Positions 27,204 through 37,092 are shown, counted from the first letter of the stretch. The stretch: DNA of 64,000 nt from Cognatundibacterium squillarum (GCF_014652435.1 NZ_BMYU01000001.1:310001-374000), one strand, 5' to 3'. Notes: generated from the sequence alone by a model not told the origin. Numbers and translations are program-made.

Positions 27204-29252
27204 ATGCAACTCGCAAAGAATTTACGAAAATTCTGTTGCACTGCACTTGTAATCTCTGGTTTTACGTCTGCAGCCACGAACGCACGTCAGTTGGAACATC
27301 TGGGGATGGAAGTCTTTTCACCATTTGAGACTGAAATGGATCAACTGGCAAATCGCTATGGCGACAAGCCGGAACTTGCCCTCAAGTACCTCGCAGAGCT
27401 AAAAGCAAAAACAACTATTCCGGTCGAAATCGCTACTGCACAAGCATACCGTTGCGGCTTACTGTCGGGATTACGCAAGTTAAAAGATATCCCTGCAGTT
27501 ATTTCTGAACTGGAATCGGTACCTGCTGATGGAGGTCAGCGTCAGGCAAAACTGGCTGCTGTAGAACTCTGTAAATTGTACGCGCTAGATGAAACTGAGC
27601 GCGGTAAGTATGACAGCCTGGTAGCAGCAGCGTTTCACTTTATCAAATCCGCGCAAGCACCGACTTTGCGGTACTGGATCAGTACCATGTATGTCGATAT
27701 GACATCACGTCAGGGACGTGCGCGCGATGCAATGGAAGCAGCAAAAATTGCTCTGAACGTCGCACGTTCGAATAATGACACTCGCCGCCAAAGCACCGCT
27801 CTGCGGGATCTTGCGCTAATCGAGGTTGACTTCGGCAGCAAGGAGGATGCGCTTACCCATATTGATGAAGCTATCCGTATGGCACAGACCGGAAATGTCC
27901 CCGCTTCTGAACTCGAATACATGCTGAACCGCGGTTTTATCTTAACTGCACTACAACAGATAAAGGACGCAAAGAAATGTTATCAGCAAGCTGAAACACT
28001 GGCCGCTCAGCTCAACCGTGATGATATTCCCGGAATCATTTGGAGCAACCTCAGTGACATTGCTTATCAGGAAGGTAAATTTCAGGATTCGAAAGTTTTA
28101 TCCGAGAAACTATTGCAATGGGCGAATAGCAGAAAAGATGTAAGGATGGCCGCCTATGCGCGTGTTTCTCTCGGTATCGTACTCATACGGCTTGGTCAGC
28201 CTGATCTGGCTGACAATTACTTTCATGATGGCATTCGCTATTTTGAGTCGGAAAAACAGCTGGTTGACATGAGAGAGTATTACGGAATCCGCGCTGTGGC
28301 ATTGGCCGCTGCAGGTGACTTCAAACGTGCCTATTATTCTCTCGAAAAAAAACTGGATTACAGTACAGAAATCGATCAGAACAGCCGTGGTCATGATGCT
28401 GCCGAATTGCGTGAATTATTAAAAACTGAACAACGTGAAAAAGAAAATCTGGAACTGCGTCAGCAAGCACAACAAAGCCGGGTCGCGGTAAAAGAAGCCC
28501 AACTGAGGATACAGCGCTGGTGGCTGCTGGCCGGCCTGCTCGGCGTATTTTTACTTGCCGCAATTCAGGTTATCTGGTTTTCACGTCGTAAAAACCAGTT
28601 ATTAGAAAGAGAGAATCAGCATCTTGACCGTGAACGCTATCTTGATGCGTTGACAGGGCTACATAACTGGCGCTATCTGATGGACAGAAAAGCACAAATG
28701 TGGGCACATGCCTTACAAGAACATCAGCGCGGTCGCTGCGCCGCCATCATGATTATTGACGCTGACTTCTTTAAAAAAGTTAACGACACCTTCGGCCATG
28801 CAGCGGGCGATGCCGCGCTGATTGAGATTGCGAACCGTTTGAAACGCAATATACGCGAGACGGATTTGCTGGTACGCTGGGGCGGTGAAGAGTTTGTCAT
28901 CTTTACTGATGCACCGAACCAGGAAGGACTGATTAATCAGATCGACCGGCTGCTAAAGGATTTCAAACCATTCCCATTGAATTTTGAGGAGCAGCAAATC
29001 ACGCTGAGTGTCTCAATCGGCTATGCACTGATGCCTCTGAGCTGGGCTGATCAGAGTCATGCAGATATTGATCAGTCGCTGATTATGGCGGATTCCGCAT
29101 TGTATATGGCAAAATCCCGTGGACGTAACCGAGCAATCGGTGTTCATTTACTGCGTCAGCAAAAACTTGACCGGCAACAGATACTGCAGGATCTGAGCCT
29201 CACAGAGGGGGCAGGCGAGGCAATACTGGTGGAATCTGTCGGCCCGAAATAA
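27204..29252 (+). CDS. TPR-containing membrane diguanylate cyclase
   Basis: A 682-aa protein: signal peptide (about 1-28, ending in SAATNARQ), a long helical periplasmic domain with TPR-like repeats (about 85-400, for example DALTHIDEAIRMAQTG and NLSDIAYQEGKFQDSKVLSEK), a coiled coil, a membrane helix (WWLLAGLLGVFLLAAIQVIWF, near 437-457), and a C-terminal GGDEF domain (about 480-650). The catalytic RWGGEEFVIF is intact, with an I-site RETD just before it, so it should make c-di-GMP. It has a good ribosome-binding site (TGGAGG). TPR-GGDEF proteins of this layout often sense envelope conditions. Confidence 0.9.
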   Translation: MQLAKNLRKFCCTALVISGFTSAATNARQLEHLGMEVFSPFETEMDQLANRYGDKPELALKYLAELKAKTTIPVEIATAQAYRCGLLSGLRKLKDIPAVISELESVPADGGQRQAKLAAVELCKLYALDETERGKYDSLVAAAFHFIKSAQAPTLRYWISTMYVDMTSRQGRARDAMEAAKIALNVARSNNDTRRQSTALRDLALIEVDFGSKEDALTHIDEAIRMAQTGNVPASELEYMLNRGFILTALQQIKDAKKCYQQAETLAAQLNRDDIPGIIWSNLSDIAYQEGKFQDSKVLSEKLLQWANSRKDVRMAAYARVSLGIVLIRLGQPDLADNYFHDGIRYFESEKQLVDMREYYGIRAVALAAAGDFKRAYYSLEKKLDYSTEIDQNSRGHDAAELRELLKTEQREKENLELRQQAQQSRVAVKEAQLRIQRWWLLAGLLGVFLLAAIQVIWFSRRKNQLLERENQHLDRERYLDALTGLHNWRYLMDRKAQMWAHALQEHQRGRCAAIMIIDADFFKKVNDTFGHAAGDAALIEIANRLKRNIRETDLLVRWGGEEFVIFTDAPNQEGLINQIDRLLKDFKPFPLNFEEQQITLSVSIGYALMPLSWADQSHADIDQSLIMADSALYMAKSRGRNRAIGVHLLRQQKLDRQQILQDLSLTEGAGEAILVESVGPK

Positions 29253-29263
29253 AACTCAGATAA

Positions 29264-30688
29264 TCAGTTCACATCTTCTGCTGACGAATCCAGCAGGCTT
29301 TGTGTTTTCTCGTCGGGCAATGCTTCTACTTGCTTCAGCTTGCGGCTCATCTGACGTGTTCTGACTTCTGCCTGATCAATATTCCGTGCAGCTTTTTCTA
29401 AGGCAGTGCGGGTTGCCGCGAGCACATCACCGAACTTGGTAAATTCGGTTTTCACAGCCCCCAGCACTTCCCAGACTTCAGACGAACGTTTTTCCAGCGT
29501 CAGTGTACGGAAACCCATTTGCAGACTGTTCAGCAATGCCGATAAAGTTGACGGGCCGGCAATAGTAACGCGGCTGACGCGCTGAATTTCATCTGCCAGT
29601 CCCGGACGACGCATGACTTCCGCGTATAAACCTTCAGTTGGCAGAAACAGAATGGCAAAATCCGTAGAAAATGGCGGAACGATATACTTTTCAGCGATTG
29701 TTCTGGCCTCGCTTCTGACAGCACGTTCCAGTTCACGACCCGCAGTCAGCACTGCGTCTGCATCCGCGCGGTCTGCCGCTTCCTGCAGCCGTTCATATTG
29801 TTCTTTCGGGAATTTCGCATCAACCGGCAACCAGACTGCTTCAGCGTCATCACTGCGCCCAGGCAGACGAATCGCGAACTCAACCCTCTCCCCGCTTCCC
29901 CGCCGGACCTCAACATTTTTGGCGTATTGTGCCGGCGTCAGCATCTGTTCCAGAATCATCTCAAGCTGCACTTCGCCCCATGTGCCGCGCGTTTTCACAT
30001 TGGTCAGGACTTTTTTCAGATCGCCAACGCCAGTTGCCAGTTGCTGCATTTCACCAAGTCCCTGATGGACTTTTTCCAGTCTGTCAGACACCAGCCGGAA
30101 CGATTCACCCAGCCTTTGCTCCAGCGTTGCATGCAGTTTCTCATCAACCGTCTTACGCATTTCTTCCAGCTTCTGCGTATTGTCGGTCTGTAACTGAGCG
30201 ATTTTCTGCTCCAGTGTCTGTCGTATTTCCTGCAAGCGGCTGGCGTTACCTTCGCTCAGTGCCAGAACCGATTGCTGCAATGAATCCGATAGCTGGCGCA
30301 GCGCTGCGCCCTGCTCTTCGCGCAATTGCTGACTGAGCTGCGTCTGTGTCTGGCGGAACATTTCCAGCTGTTGCGCAAAGCTGTCAAGCTGCGCTTTTGC
30401 AGACAAATGATGTTGCTGCTGTTGCGCAATCAACAGTTGCTGCAAGCGAGTTTGCCCGGCTGCAGCCTCCTGCCTGCCGGATGACGCTTGTTGCTGAATC
30501 TGATCACCCAGCGCACGCACGGTGCGCTCCTGCTCTGCCACAATCTGTGCGTTCAAATGCTGCAGCATTTGCTGCAATTGCGCATCTGCTTCCTGCCCTG
30601 TTGCGCCTGCATTCTTTCTGATCTGCCAGATTTGCAGACCCAGTACCGCGATCACCAGCCCTGGCAGCAGCCAATCCAGTCCGCTCAT
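29264..30688 (-). CDS. rmuC: DNA recombination protein RmuC
   Basis: RmuC limits inversions between short inverted repeats and belongs to the PD-(D/E)XK nuclease-like superfamily. The 474-aa protein has an N-terminal membrane helix (LDWLLPGLVIAVLGLQIW), a long coiled coil (about 35-210, rich in Q and E), and the conserved RmuC domain: GTWGEVQLEMILEQMLTP, WLPVDAKFPKEQYERL, FAILFLPTEGLYAEVM, and PSTLSALLNSLQMGFRTL. The start overlaps the globin stop by one base (TGATG). Confidence 0.95.
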   Translation of the reverse strand: MSGLDWLLPGLVIAVLGLQIWQIRKNAGATGQEADAQLQQMLQHLNAQIVAEQERTVRALGDQIQQQASSGRQEAAAGQTRLQQLLIAQQQQHHLSAKAQLDSFAQQLEMFRQTQTQLSQQLREEQGAALRQLSDSLQQSVLALSEGNASRLQEIRQTLEQKIAQLQTDNTQKLEEMRKTVDEKLHATLEQRLGESFRLVSDRLEKVHQGLGEMQQLATGVGDLKKVLTNVKTRGTWGEVQLEMILEQMLTPAQYAKNVEVRRGSGERVEFAIRLPGRSDDAEAVWLPVDAKFPKEQYERLQEAADRADADAVLTAGRELERAVRSEARTIAEKYIVPPFSTDFAILFLPTEGLYAEVMRRPGLADEIQRVSRVTIAGPSTLSALLNSLQMGFRTLTLEKRSSEVWEVLGAVKTEFTKFGDVLAATRTALEKAARNIDQAEVRTRQMSRKLKQVEALPDEKTQSLLDSSAEDVN

Positions 30689-31137
30689 CAGCGGCCCGCC
30701 TGATTCCGCATCCAGTCGGCGGTCTGATAAAACGACATCATTAAATGCTCCTGCATTTCCTGATCAAGTCCGACATCCTGCATCGCCCATGCCATGCAGC
30801 GCAACCACTGATCCCGTTCACTGACACCGATTGCGTAAGGTAAGTGCCGCGCACGTAAGCGCGGGTGTCCGAACTGACTGATATACAGATCCGGACCACC
30901 CATCCAGCCACTGAGAAACCAGAACAATTTATCGCGCGAACTGTCCATCGGCGTCGGGTGCATCGCACGAATTCCGGCAAACTCCGGTTCCAGCTCCATC
31001 AGGTCATAAAACCGGTCTACCAGTTCGCGAACCACCGTTTCTCCGCCAATGCGTTCGTAAAGCGTTTGCTCACGGTCGTTTGTCTGTTCTGTCGTTTCCT
31101 GAGAATCTTGCTTTGAACCTTGCTCTGTCACTGCCAA
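30688..31137 (-). CDS. Group II truncated haemoglobin
   Basis: A 149-aa 2-on-2 globin (trHb2/GlbO class) that binds O2 or NO. The globin core starts LYERIGGETVVRELVDRFYD. The proximal His and heme-pocket region is LYISQFGHPRLRARHLPYAIG, and a Trp in the G helix (MAWAMQDVG) is typical of group II. An N-terminal extension of about 28 polar residues is variable in the family. It is translationally coupled to rmuC, and the pairing is common in Burkholderiales. Confidence 0.9.
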   Translation of the reverse strand: MAVTEQGSKQDSQETTEQTNDREQTLYERIGGETVVRELVDRFYDLMELEPEFAGIRAMHPTPMDSSRDKLFWFLSGWMGGPDLYISQFGHPRLRARHLPYAIGVSERDQWLRCMAWAMQDVGLDQEMQEHLMMSFYQTADWMRNQAGR

Positions 31138-31168
31138 TACCTTTTAATTAAAATATTAATTTAGAACG

Positions 31169-33667
31169 TCAGCTGGCTTCGCGCAGACTGGCGACCGGTG
31201 GCCGCGTCAGAATACGCTGCAGACCAACGCCGGCAGCCAGCAAAGAGCATGAAATGCCGGCGATGATGCCTGCAATCCATGGCAACAGCGAGAACTGCCA
31301 CGTAAATTCGAAAAACTGTGTCGCCAGCATCCATCCTATTGCGCTGGCTGTCAGTGCTGCGAGGACACCGGACATCATGCCCAGTAAGCTGAATTCCAGC
31401 CACTGTGCACGCTGTAATTGCTTTTTAGTCGCGCCCAGTGCCCGCAACAGTGCCGACTCTTGCTGGCGCACATCCAGCGACCCTGCTAATGCAGCGTAAA
31501 GCACCAGCATGCCGGATACCAGCGCAAACAGGAACAGGAATTCGACCGCTGCAATCACCTGATTCAGCACATCCTGCACTTGTTTCACCATCGCCCCGCT
31601 GTCAACCACGGTCAGATTCGGAAAATCTGCGCTGAGCTGGCTGACACGCTGCATCTGTTCCGGTTTGACATGAAATGCAGAAATCCAGCTTTGCGGTAAA
31701 TTTTCAGCAACGTCCGGCGTCAGCAATACAAAAAAGTTCACGCGCATCGAAGCCCAGTCCACTTTACGCAGACTGGTGATTTTGACTTCGAATTTCTGAC
31801 CGGCCACATCAAACTGCAGTTTATCGTACAGTTTCAGCCCCAGTGTTTTTGCCAGGCCTTCCTCTACCGACGCACCCGATGTTTCGTAAGGTTCAAACCA
31901 GCTACCGGCAGTCAGCTGATTAGCAGCAGGCAAGCGATCACTGGTTGATAAATTAAATTCGCGATCCACCAGACGTTTTGCCTGATCCGCCGCATAATCA
32001 TCCACGCTGACAGCTTTTCCGTTCACTGCGGTCAGCCTGCCGCGTATCATCGGATACATCGGTGGCTGCTGAAATTCGCTGAGCCTGTTTGCGATATCGG
32101 CTTTTTGTTCCGGCTGTACATTCAGGACAAAATGATTCGGCGCATCCGGCGGCGATGCCTGACGCCAGGCGGCCAGTAAATCCTGACGCACAACCGTCAG
32201 TAACAGCAATGCTGTCAGACCAAGAGCCAGCGAAACCATTTGCACCACTGTCACCATCCGGCGGCGCAACAGATTATTCACGGCAAAACGCCAGCTCTGA
32301 AATGGCAGACGGTGGCGCAGCAATCCCAGCACGGACAATAATCCCCTTCCCGCCAGAGCAAACACCCCGCCCGCAACCACAAACCCGACCGCCAGCAAGA
32401 TACTCATTTTGATCTGGCCGGTATGCCAGATCATCAGACCCAGCATCGCAAGCAGTCCGGTCAGATACGCGCCCCATAACCACTGGCGTCCGCTATCTAA
32501 CTGACGGCGAATCACATGGGTGTGCGGCACTTTACGTAAACGCAGCACTTGCGGCATCGCAAAACCGGCAAGCAAAACCACACCTGTAAGCAAACCTTTT
32601 CCTGCCGTCGCAACACTCGCCGGTGGCAAATCGGTGGTCAGCAGATCGCCGAGCCAGCGTATCAGTGCCAGATGGCCTGCATAACCCAGCAAGACACCCG
32701 CAACACTGCCGGCAATCGCCAGCATCAGAAATTCCAGCGCAAACACGGTTGTTGCCTGCGTCTGCGTTAAACCCAGACAACGCAACATAGCGACCGCATC
32801 CAGATGACGCTGCATATAGCGATTTGCTGCCATCGCAATCGCCAGTGCTGCCAGTAAGGCCGCGAGTAAGCTGACCAGAGACAGGAATTGCTCTGCGCGA
32901 TCCAGTGTGCTGCGCATTTCCGGTCTGCCACTTTCCCAGCTTTCCATCCGGACGCCGCGATACTGTCCCTTGTCCAGCATGGTTTGCCACTGCTTTTGCA
33001 AACCGGCTATGGCATTCTTTTCGCCGGCAACCAGCAAACGGTAGGTCACACGGGAACCATCCTGTATCAGTCCGGTTGCTGACAGATCAGACATCGCAAT
33101 CATCGCGCGCGGCGCAAAGTTCATAAAGCCTGCGCCACGATCCGGCTCGTTTTCAATCACAGCGGCGATACGTAAAGTCAGATCACCGAGACGCAAAGCC
33201 TGTCCGGTTTTCAGATTCAGCGCATACAGCAGGCTCTGATCGACCCAGACCGTGCCTGCTGCCGGTGCACTGGCAGATTGCAACTGGTTTTGTGCATCAC
33301 GGATTTTCAGCGTGCCGCGCAGGGGGTAAGCAGTTGAGACCGCTTTCAGTGAAACCAGTTTTGCAGACGGCTGTTCGTTATCCGTACTAAAAGCCATACT
33401 GGGAAACACGACGGTTTCGGCGCTTTGCACGCCACTGGCAGCAATTTTTTCTTTCCACTCAGGAGCCAGTGGCTGATCACCGCTGACCAGTAAATCGGAT
33501 GCGAGTAACTGGTGGGCATTCTGCTCCAGTCCGGCGCGCATACGGTCACTGAGAAAACCCACGGAGGCCAGCGAAGCCACCGCGATCATCAGTGCAATCA
33601 AGAGAAAATTCAGTTCCCCTGCGCGCCAGTCACGCAAAGTCATTCGTCCGGCCAGCGATGCAATCAT
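31169..33667 (-). CDS. FtsX-like ABC transporter permease (YbbP type)
   Basis: An 832-aa multi-membrane permease with two FtsX/MacB-like transmembrane modules and large periplasmic domains, as in YbbP. Segments seen are LNFLLIALMIAVASLASVGF, a helix near residue 270 (FLSLVSLLAALLAALAIAMA), VQMVSLALGLTALLLLTV, and the C-terminal MSGVLAALTASAIGW and IAGISCSLLAAGVGLQ. The cognate ATPase (YbbA-type) is not in the flanking genes, so it may be encoded elsewhere. Such transporters are associated with lipid or lipoprotein handling; the substrate is unknown. Confidence 0.88.
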   Translation of the reverse strand: MIASLAGRMTLRDWRAGELNFLLIALMIAVASLASVGFLSDRMRAGLEQNAHQLLASDLLVSGDQPLAPEWKEKIAASGVQSAETVVFPSMAFSTDNEQPSAKLVSLKAVSTAYPLRGTLKIRDAQNQLQSASAPAAGTVWVDQSLLYALNLKTGQALRLGDLTLRIAAVIENEPDRGAGFMNFAPRAMIAMSDLSATGLIQDGSRVTYRLLVAGEKNAIAGLQKQWQTMLDKGQYRGVRMESWESGRPEMRSTLDRAEQFLSLVSLLAALLAALAIAMAANRYMQRHLDAVAMLRCLGLTQTQATTVFALEFLMLAIAGSVAGVLLGYAGHLALIRWLGDLLTTDLPPASVATAGKGLLTGVVLLAGFAMPQVLRLRKVPHTHVIRRQLDSGRQWLWGAYLTGLLAMLGLMIWHTGQIKMSILLAVGFVVAGGVFALAGRGLLSVLGLLRHRLPFQSWRFAVNNLLRRRMVTVVQMVSLALGLTALLLLTVVRQDLLAAWRQASPPDAPNHFVLNVQPEQKADIANRLSEFQQPPMYPMIRGRLTAVNGKAVSVDDYAADQAKRLVDREFNLSTSDRLPAANQLTAGSWFEPYETSGASVEEGLAKTLGLKLYDKLQFDVAGQKFEVKITSLRKVDWASMRVNFFVLLTPDVAENLPQSWISAFHVKPEQMQRVSQLSADFPNLTVVDSGAMVKQVQDVLNQVIAAVEFLFLFALVSGMLVLYAALAGSLDVRQQESALLRALGATKKQLQRAQWLEFSLLGMMSGVLAALTASAIGWMLATQFFEFTWQFSLLPWIAGIIAGISCSLLAAGVGLQRILTRPPVASLREAS

Positions 33668-33693
33668 GCCCAGCTCCTGTCAGTATTGGCAGA

Positions 33694-34932
33694 TCAGGCT
33701 TGCAGCGCCTGCGTAAAATCGTGAACGATGTCGGCGGTATCTTCGATACCGACGGAGACACGGATCAGTGAATCCGCAATCCCCATTTCCGCACGGCGTG
33801 CAGCGCCCATTTCGAAGAAGATGGTGTGCGCAACCGGAATCACAAGCGTGCGGGTATCACCCAGATGCGTGGCATTGATCGCCAGTTGCATACGGTTCAG
33901 ATAATCAAAACAATCAATTTCCGGTTTCAGTTCAAAACTGAACAGGCCGCCATAATGGCGGAACAATTCTGTCGCCAGCGCATGCTGCGGATGCGATGCC
34001 AGACCCGGATAATGCACCACGGCGACGCGCTCGTCGGCTGCCAGCGCTTCTGCAATGGTTTTGGCATTGTGGCAGGCACGCTCCATGCGCAACGCCAGCG
34101 TTTCTGCGCCAATCGCAATCTGATGTGCCGCATCAGGCGACAGGCTGGCGCCGAAATCGCGCAATGCTTTGGCACGAATCTGCGATAAGCCCTGCATCGC
34201 TGCAGGCTGTTTGCGGAAGTTATCTGCAATATTCGGATAAGCAGACCAGTCAAATAAACCAGTATCGGTAATAGCGCCACCCAGCACATTGCCGTGGCCG
34301 GCAATCGACTTCGTCAGCGAATTCACGACCAGACCTGCACCGACGGCTACCGGACGGAACAGATAAGGCGAAGTCATGGTGTTATCCACCACAAACAGAA
34401 TGCCGCGTTCAGCACACAATGCACCGATGCGCTTCAGATCAGCAATCTGGGTACGCGGATTCGCGATGGTTTCCACAAACACCATGCGGGTTTCCGGTTT
34501 CAGTGCTGCCCGCACATGCTCCACATCCGTCGCATCCACCATCGATACCTGCACGCCCTGTGTTGCAACGGTTTGCCACACACTGTTGGTGTTACCGAAC
34601 AGAAAAGACGATGAAACGATGTGATCACCCTGACGCAGCAAGGCCTGAAAAACAGCGCCAATGGCCGCCATGCCGGTTGAAAAACAAATGCTTCCTTTGC
34701 CGCCTTCCATCGAAGTCAGCTTTTCCTCAAGCGCACTGACAGTCGGATTGCCCTGACGGCCGTAACGATAACCGCTGGCTTTCCCCTGAAACACATCAGC
34801 CAGTTCCCGGGCATCTTTATAGCCATACATCACCGCCGTATGTACCGGCTTGTGAACCGAACCGTGTTCAATGGATTTCTGGCGGTCGTGATGCAGGATC
34901 GTGGTGGTAAAGCCTTTGTTTGCGGAAGTCAT
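33694..34932 (-). CDS. PLP-dependent Cys/Met-metabolism enzyme (cystathionine gamma-synthase family)
   Basis: A 412-aa member of the trans-sulfuration PLP family (cystathionine gamma-synthase, O-succinylhomoserine sulfhydrylase, methionine gamma-lyase). Visible motifs are GYRYGRQGNPTVSALEE (cofactor and phosphate region), SICFSTGMAAI, VDNTMTSPYLFRP (PLP-ring contact) and the PLP lysine in NSLTKSIAGHG. The start at 34932 (MTSANKG) uses ATG; the longer form begins with TTG. MetZ or a close relative fits best, but the substrate is not decided by these motifs. It is monocistronic between unrelated genes. Confidence 0.82.
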   Translation of the reverse strand: MTSANKGFTTTILHHDRQKSIEHGSVHKPVHTAVMYGYKDARELADVFQGKASGYRYGRQGNPTVSALEEKLTSMEGGKGSICFSTGMAAIGAVFQALLRQGDHIVSSSFLFGNTNSVWQTVATQGVQVSMVDATDVEHVRAALKPETRMVFVETIANPRTQIADLKRIGALCAERGILFVVDNTMTSPYLFRPVAVGAGLVVNSLTKSIAGHGNVLGGAITDTGLFDWSAYPNIADNFRKQPAAMQGLSQIRAKALRDFGASLSPDAAHQIAIGAETLALRMERACHNAKTIAEALAADERVAVVHYPGLASHPQHALATELFRHYGGLFSFELKPEIDCFDYLNRMQLAINATHLGDTRTLVIPVAHTIFFEMGAARRAEMGIADSLIRVSVGIEDTADIVHDFTQALQA

Positions 34933-35009
34933 ATGCAAATTACGTCAGTGGTTGAACGGAAACTGCGAGTGTAACGCAGAAGCCCGCACACTGCGCATCT
35001 TCACCAGCG

Positions 35010-36071
35010 TCAGACCGCCTTCGGCAGTGACGCAATGGTTTGCATCCCGCGCTGATAACCGTATTCCCATTGCAGGCGGTTCATCGCAAGGAATTGTTCA
35101 TATTTTTCCGGCAGGCTCAGGTGAATACGGTTCTGCCGCCAGTCCGCTTTCATTCTGATCTGATGATCCACCAGTGCGGTTTCCATATCGCTGGTATCAA
35201 TCCACGCTGCAGCAGGGCTTTGCATCATTTTGCGCAGCCGGTAATTTCCGTTAAAACCAAGCACACGGCGTACCGCAGGCAGGCTTTTAAACCAGTCGTA
35301 TTCCGCTTTTCTTTCCATCCAGACTTCCGTCGCCAGCGCACTGGCAATTTCCATCGGAAATAAATCGGTCACGCCCCCCAGAAAATCACCGTGTGGCGAA
35401 CGATGGCAGGGAAAATAAAACATATCAGATACCGAAGCACGTGCGGCGTCAGCCATATCGGTGGTCTGAATCACGCTCAGCTGCGGTGCAACCCGTGAAT
35501 GCGGCAAAAACGCAGCACTGACCGGAGACAACTGCCCATGTAAATGCTGCAGTTGCGGGCTGTTTGTGAAAATCGTTTCTTCAAACCACGGTGCGCTGCG
35601 CCACTGTCCGGTGGCATGTTGCGGATACAGAATTTTGCCGGCGATCACAGCAACATCGCTGCCTGCCTGCTCAGGCAAGGGCGGCAAGGGTAATTCGCCG
35701 GGAACCGAAAACAGAAAATCCTGATACAGATCGGGAATGCGTTTGTACTGCGGCGGAGTCGCCCAGCGCTTCAGCAGGGATCTGGACACCGTAATCATGG
35801 ACTGGCGCGGATTCCAGCGCAGGCTTTGCCAGAACGCGAACATCGCTTCAGAATCCAGCCAGGCACGGCGCTGCGCATCAGTTTCCAGACCGGCAATCAC
35901 ATTCGCCGCAATCGCTGCACCACAGGTGGCCAGCAGCAGATCCGGCTTGTGGCCATGCTCTTCCATCGCGGCATACACGCCGAGATAATAACCAAACCGA
36001 AAACCGCCGCCGCACATTACCAGACAACGCTGATAAGGCTTAGGCCCTGCCTGCTCCAGAAAACTTGTCAT
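35010..36071 (-). CDS. Patatin-like protein lacking the catalytic Ser and Asp
   Basis: A 353-aa protein with a patatin-like N-terminal fold: the oxyanion loop is CGGGFRFGYYLGVYAAMEEHG, as in patatin phospholipases. The nucleophile motif G-x-S-x-G is replaced by A-T-C-G-A, with C50 in the serine position. The D-G-G motif of the dyad is replaced by L-G-G, with L231 in the Asp position (LGGVTDLFPMEIA). The protein may therefore be a non-hydrolytic relative. The start at 36071 gives MTSFLEQAG; an in-frame start at 36110 is also possible. No operon partner is evident. Confidence 0.75.
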   Translation of the reverse strand: MTSFLEQAGPKPYQRCLVMCGGGFRFGYYLGVYAAMEEHGHKPDLLLATCGAAIAANVIAGLETDAQRRAWLDSEAMFAFWQSLRWNPRQSMITVSRSLLKRWATPPQYKRIPDLYQDFLFSVPGELPLPPLPEQAGSDVAVIAGKILYPQHATGQWRSAPWFEETIFTNSPQLQHLHGQLSPVSAAFLPHSRVAPQLSVIQTTDMADAARASVSDMFYFPCHRSPHGDFLGGVTDLFPMEIASALATEVWMERKAEYDWFKSLPAVRRVLGFNGNYRLRKMMQSPAAAWIDTSDMETALVDHQIRMKADWRQNRIHLSLPEKYEQFLAMNRLQWEYGYQRGMQTIASLPKAV

Positions 36072-36195
36072 ACCTGCCGCACGTGATACAAAAGACCGGC
36101 ATTCTGGCACGGATTAGCGGATGCCGCTGCGCAGATCAGGCAAAGCTGAATCTGACGCAAACCCGAAAACAACGGTTTATCCCGTTTACACCGTA

Positions 36196-37092
36196 TCAGC
36201 GCAATAAAAAGGCTTCGATCAGCGATGCGAGCAAGGCTGGCTGATCATGATGCAGCATGTGTCCGGCATCGGTCAGGAAATGTTTTTCCAGATCTTTGAA
36301 CGCGCTGAGACGGCGTTCGATTTCTGGTCTGGCCTGCTCTTTTGCGCCCATCCATTCCCAGACATTGGTGTCTTCCGCTTCCGCCCACATCACTGGTGCG
36401 GTGACAGCCTGCCAGCAAGCCAGCATTTCATCGGTGTGGAACAAAATAGGACTCACACGCTTGTGCGCCGGATCGCCCAGAATCGCCCATTGTCCGTCTG
36501 CACCCTGCTCTGCCCAGTGCTGCGCCAGAAATGCAGCTTTGTCATCGCTGAGGCGCGGATTGGTTTTCTGCAGGCGCTGCGCGACTTCCTGCAGCGTGGC
36601 ATAGGTTTTCATGCCCATCGGGGTACGGATTTCGTCCATCCAGCGGCGATAACGCTTCGGCGCCTGTTCCGGCGTGGTGGAAGGCAAACCAAAGCCCTCC
36701 AGATCAATCAGCTTGCGCACCCGTTCCGGACGTGAGCCTGCATACATTGTGACCACGTTTGCGCCCATGCTGTGACCGAGCAGATTTACCGGTTCGTCCG
36801 GACTGTAGTGCTGCAGTATCGCATCCAGATCCGCCAGATAATCCGGGAACCAGTAGCAATCAGTCGCTGGTGCTTTGGTCAGTCCGAAACCACGCCAGTC
36901 GGCGGCAATCACATGCCAGTCATGCTGCAAATGATCGACCACAAACTGAAACGACGCCGATACATCCATCCAGCCATGCATCATAAACAGCTTAGGCGCA
37001 CCCTCATGCCCCCAGTGACGCAGGTGGTAACGGATACCGCGGATCTCGAGAAATTCGGAACGGGATGGCTGATGTTCTGTTGCGATAGACAT
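36196..37092 (-). CDS. Alpha/beta hydrolase
   Basis: A 298-aa alpha/beta-hydrolase-fold enzyme. The oxyanion HG motif is LFMMHGWMDVS, the nucleophile elbow LLGHSMGANVV carries the catalytic Ser, and the catalytic His is in DAGHMLHHDQP. The catalytic acid probably lies in the AEAEDTNVW region. No signal peptide is present, so it is cytoplasmic. The substrate is unknown; the sequence resembles carboxylesterase or haloalkane-dehalogenase-like hydrolases. It is transcribed alone. Confidence 0.85.
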   Translation of the reverse strand: MSIATEHQPSRSEFLEIRGIRYHLRHWGHEGAPKLFMMHGWMDVSASFQFVVDHLQHDWHVIAADWRGFGLTKAPATDCYWFPDYLADLDAILQHYSPDEPVNLLGHSMGANVVTMYAGSRPERVRKLIDLEGFGLPSTTPEQAPKRYRRWMDEIRTPMGMKTYATLQEVAQRLQKTNPRLSDDKAAFLAQHWAEQGADGQWAILGDPAHKRVSPILFHTDEMLACWQAVTAPVMWAEAEDTNVWEWMGAKEQARPEIERRLSAFKDLEKHFLTDAGHMLHHDQPALLASLIEAFLLR

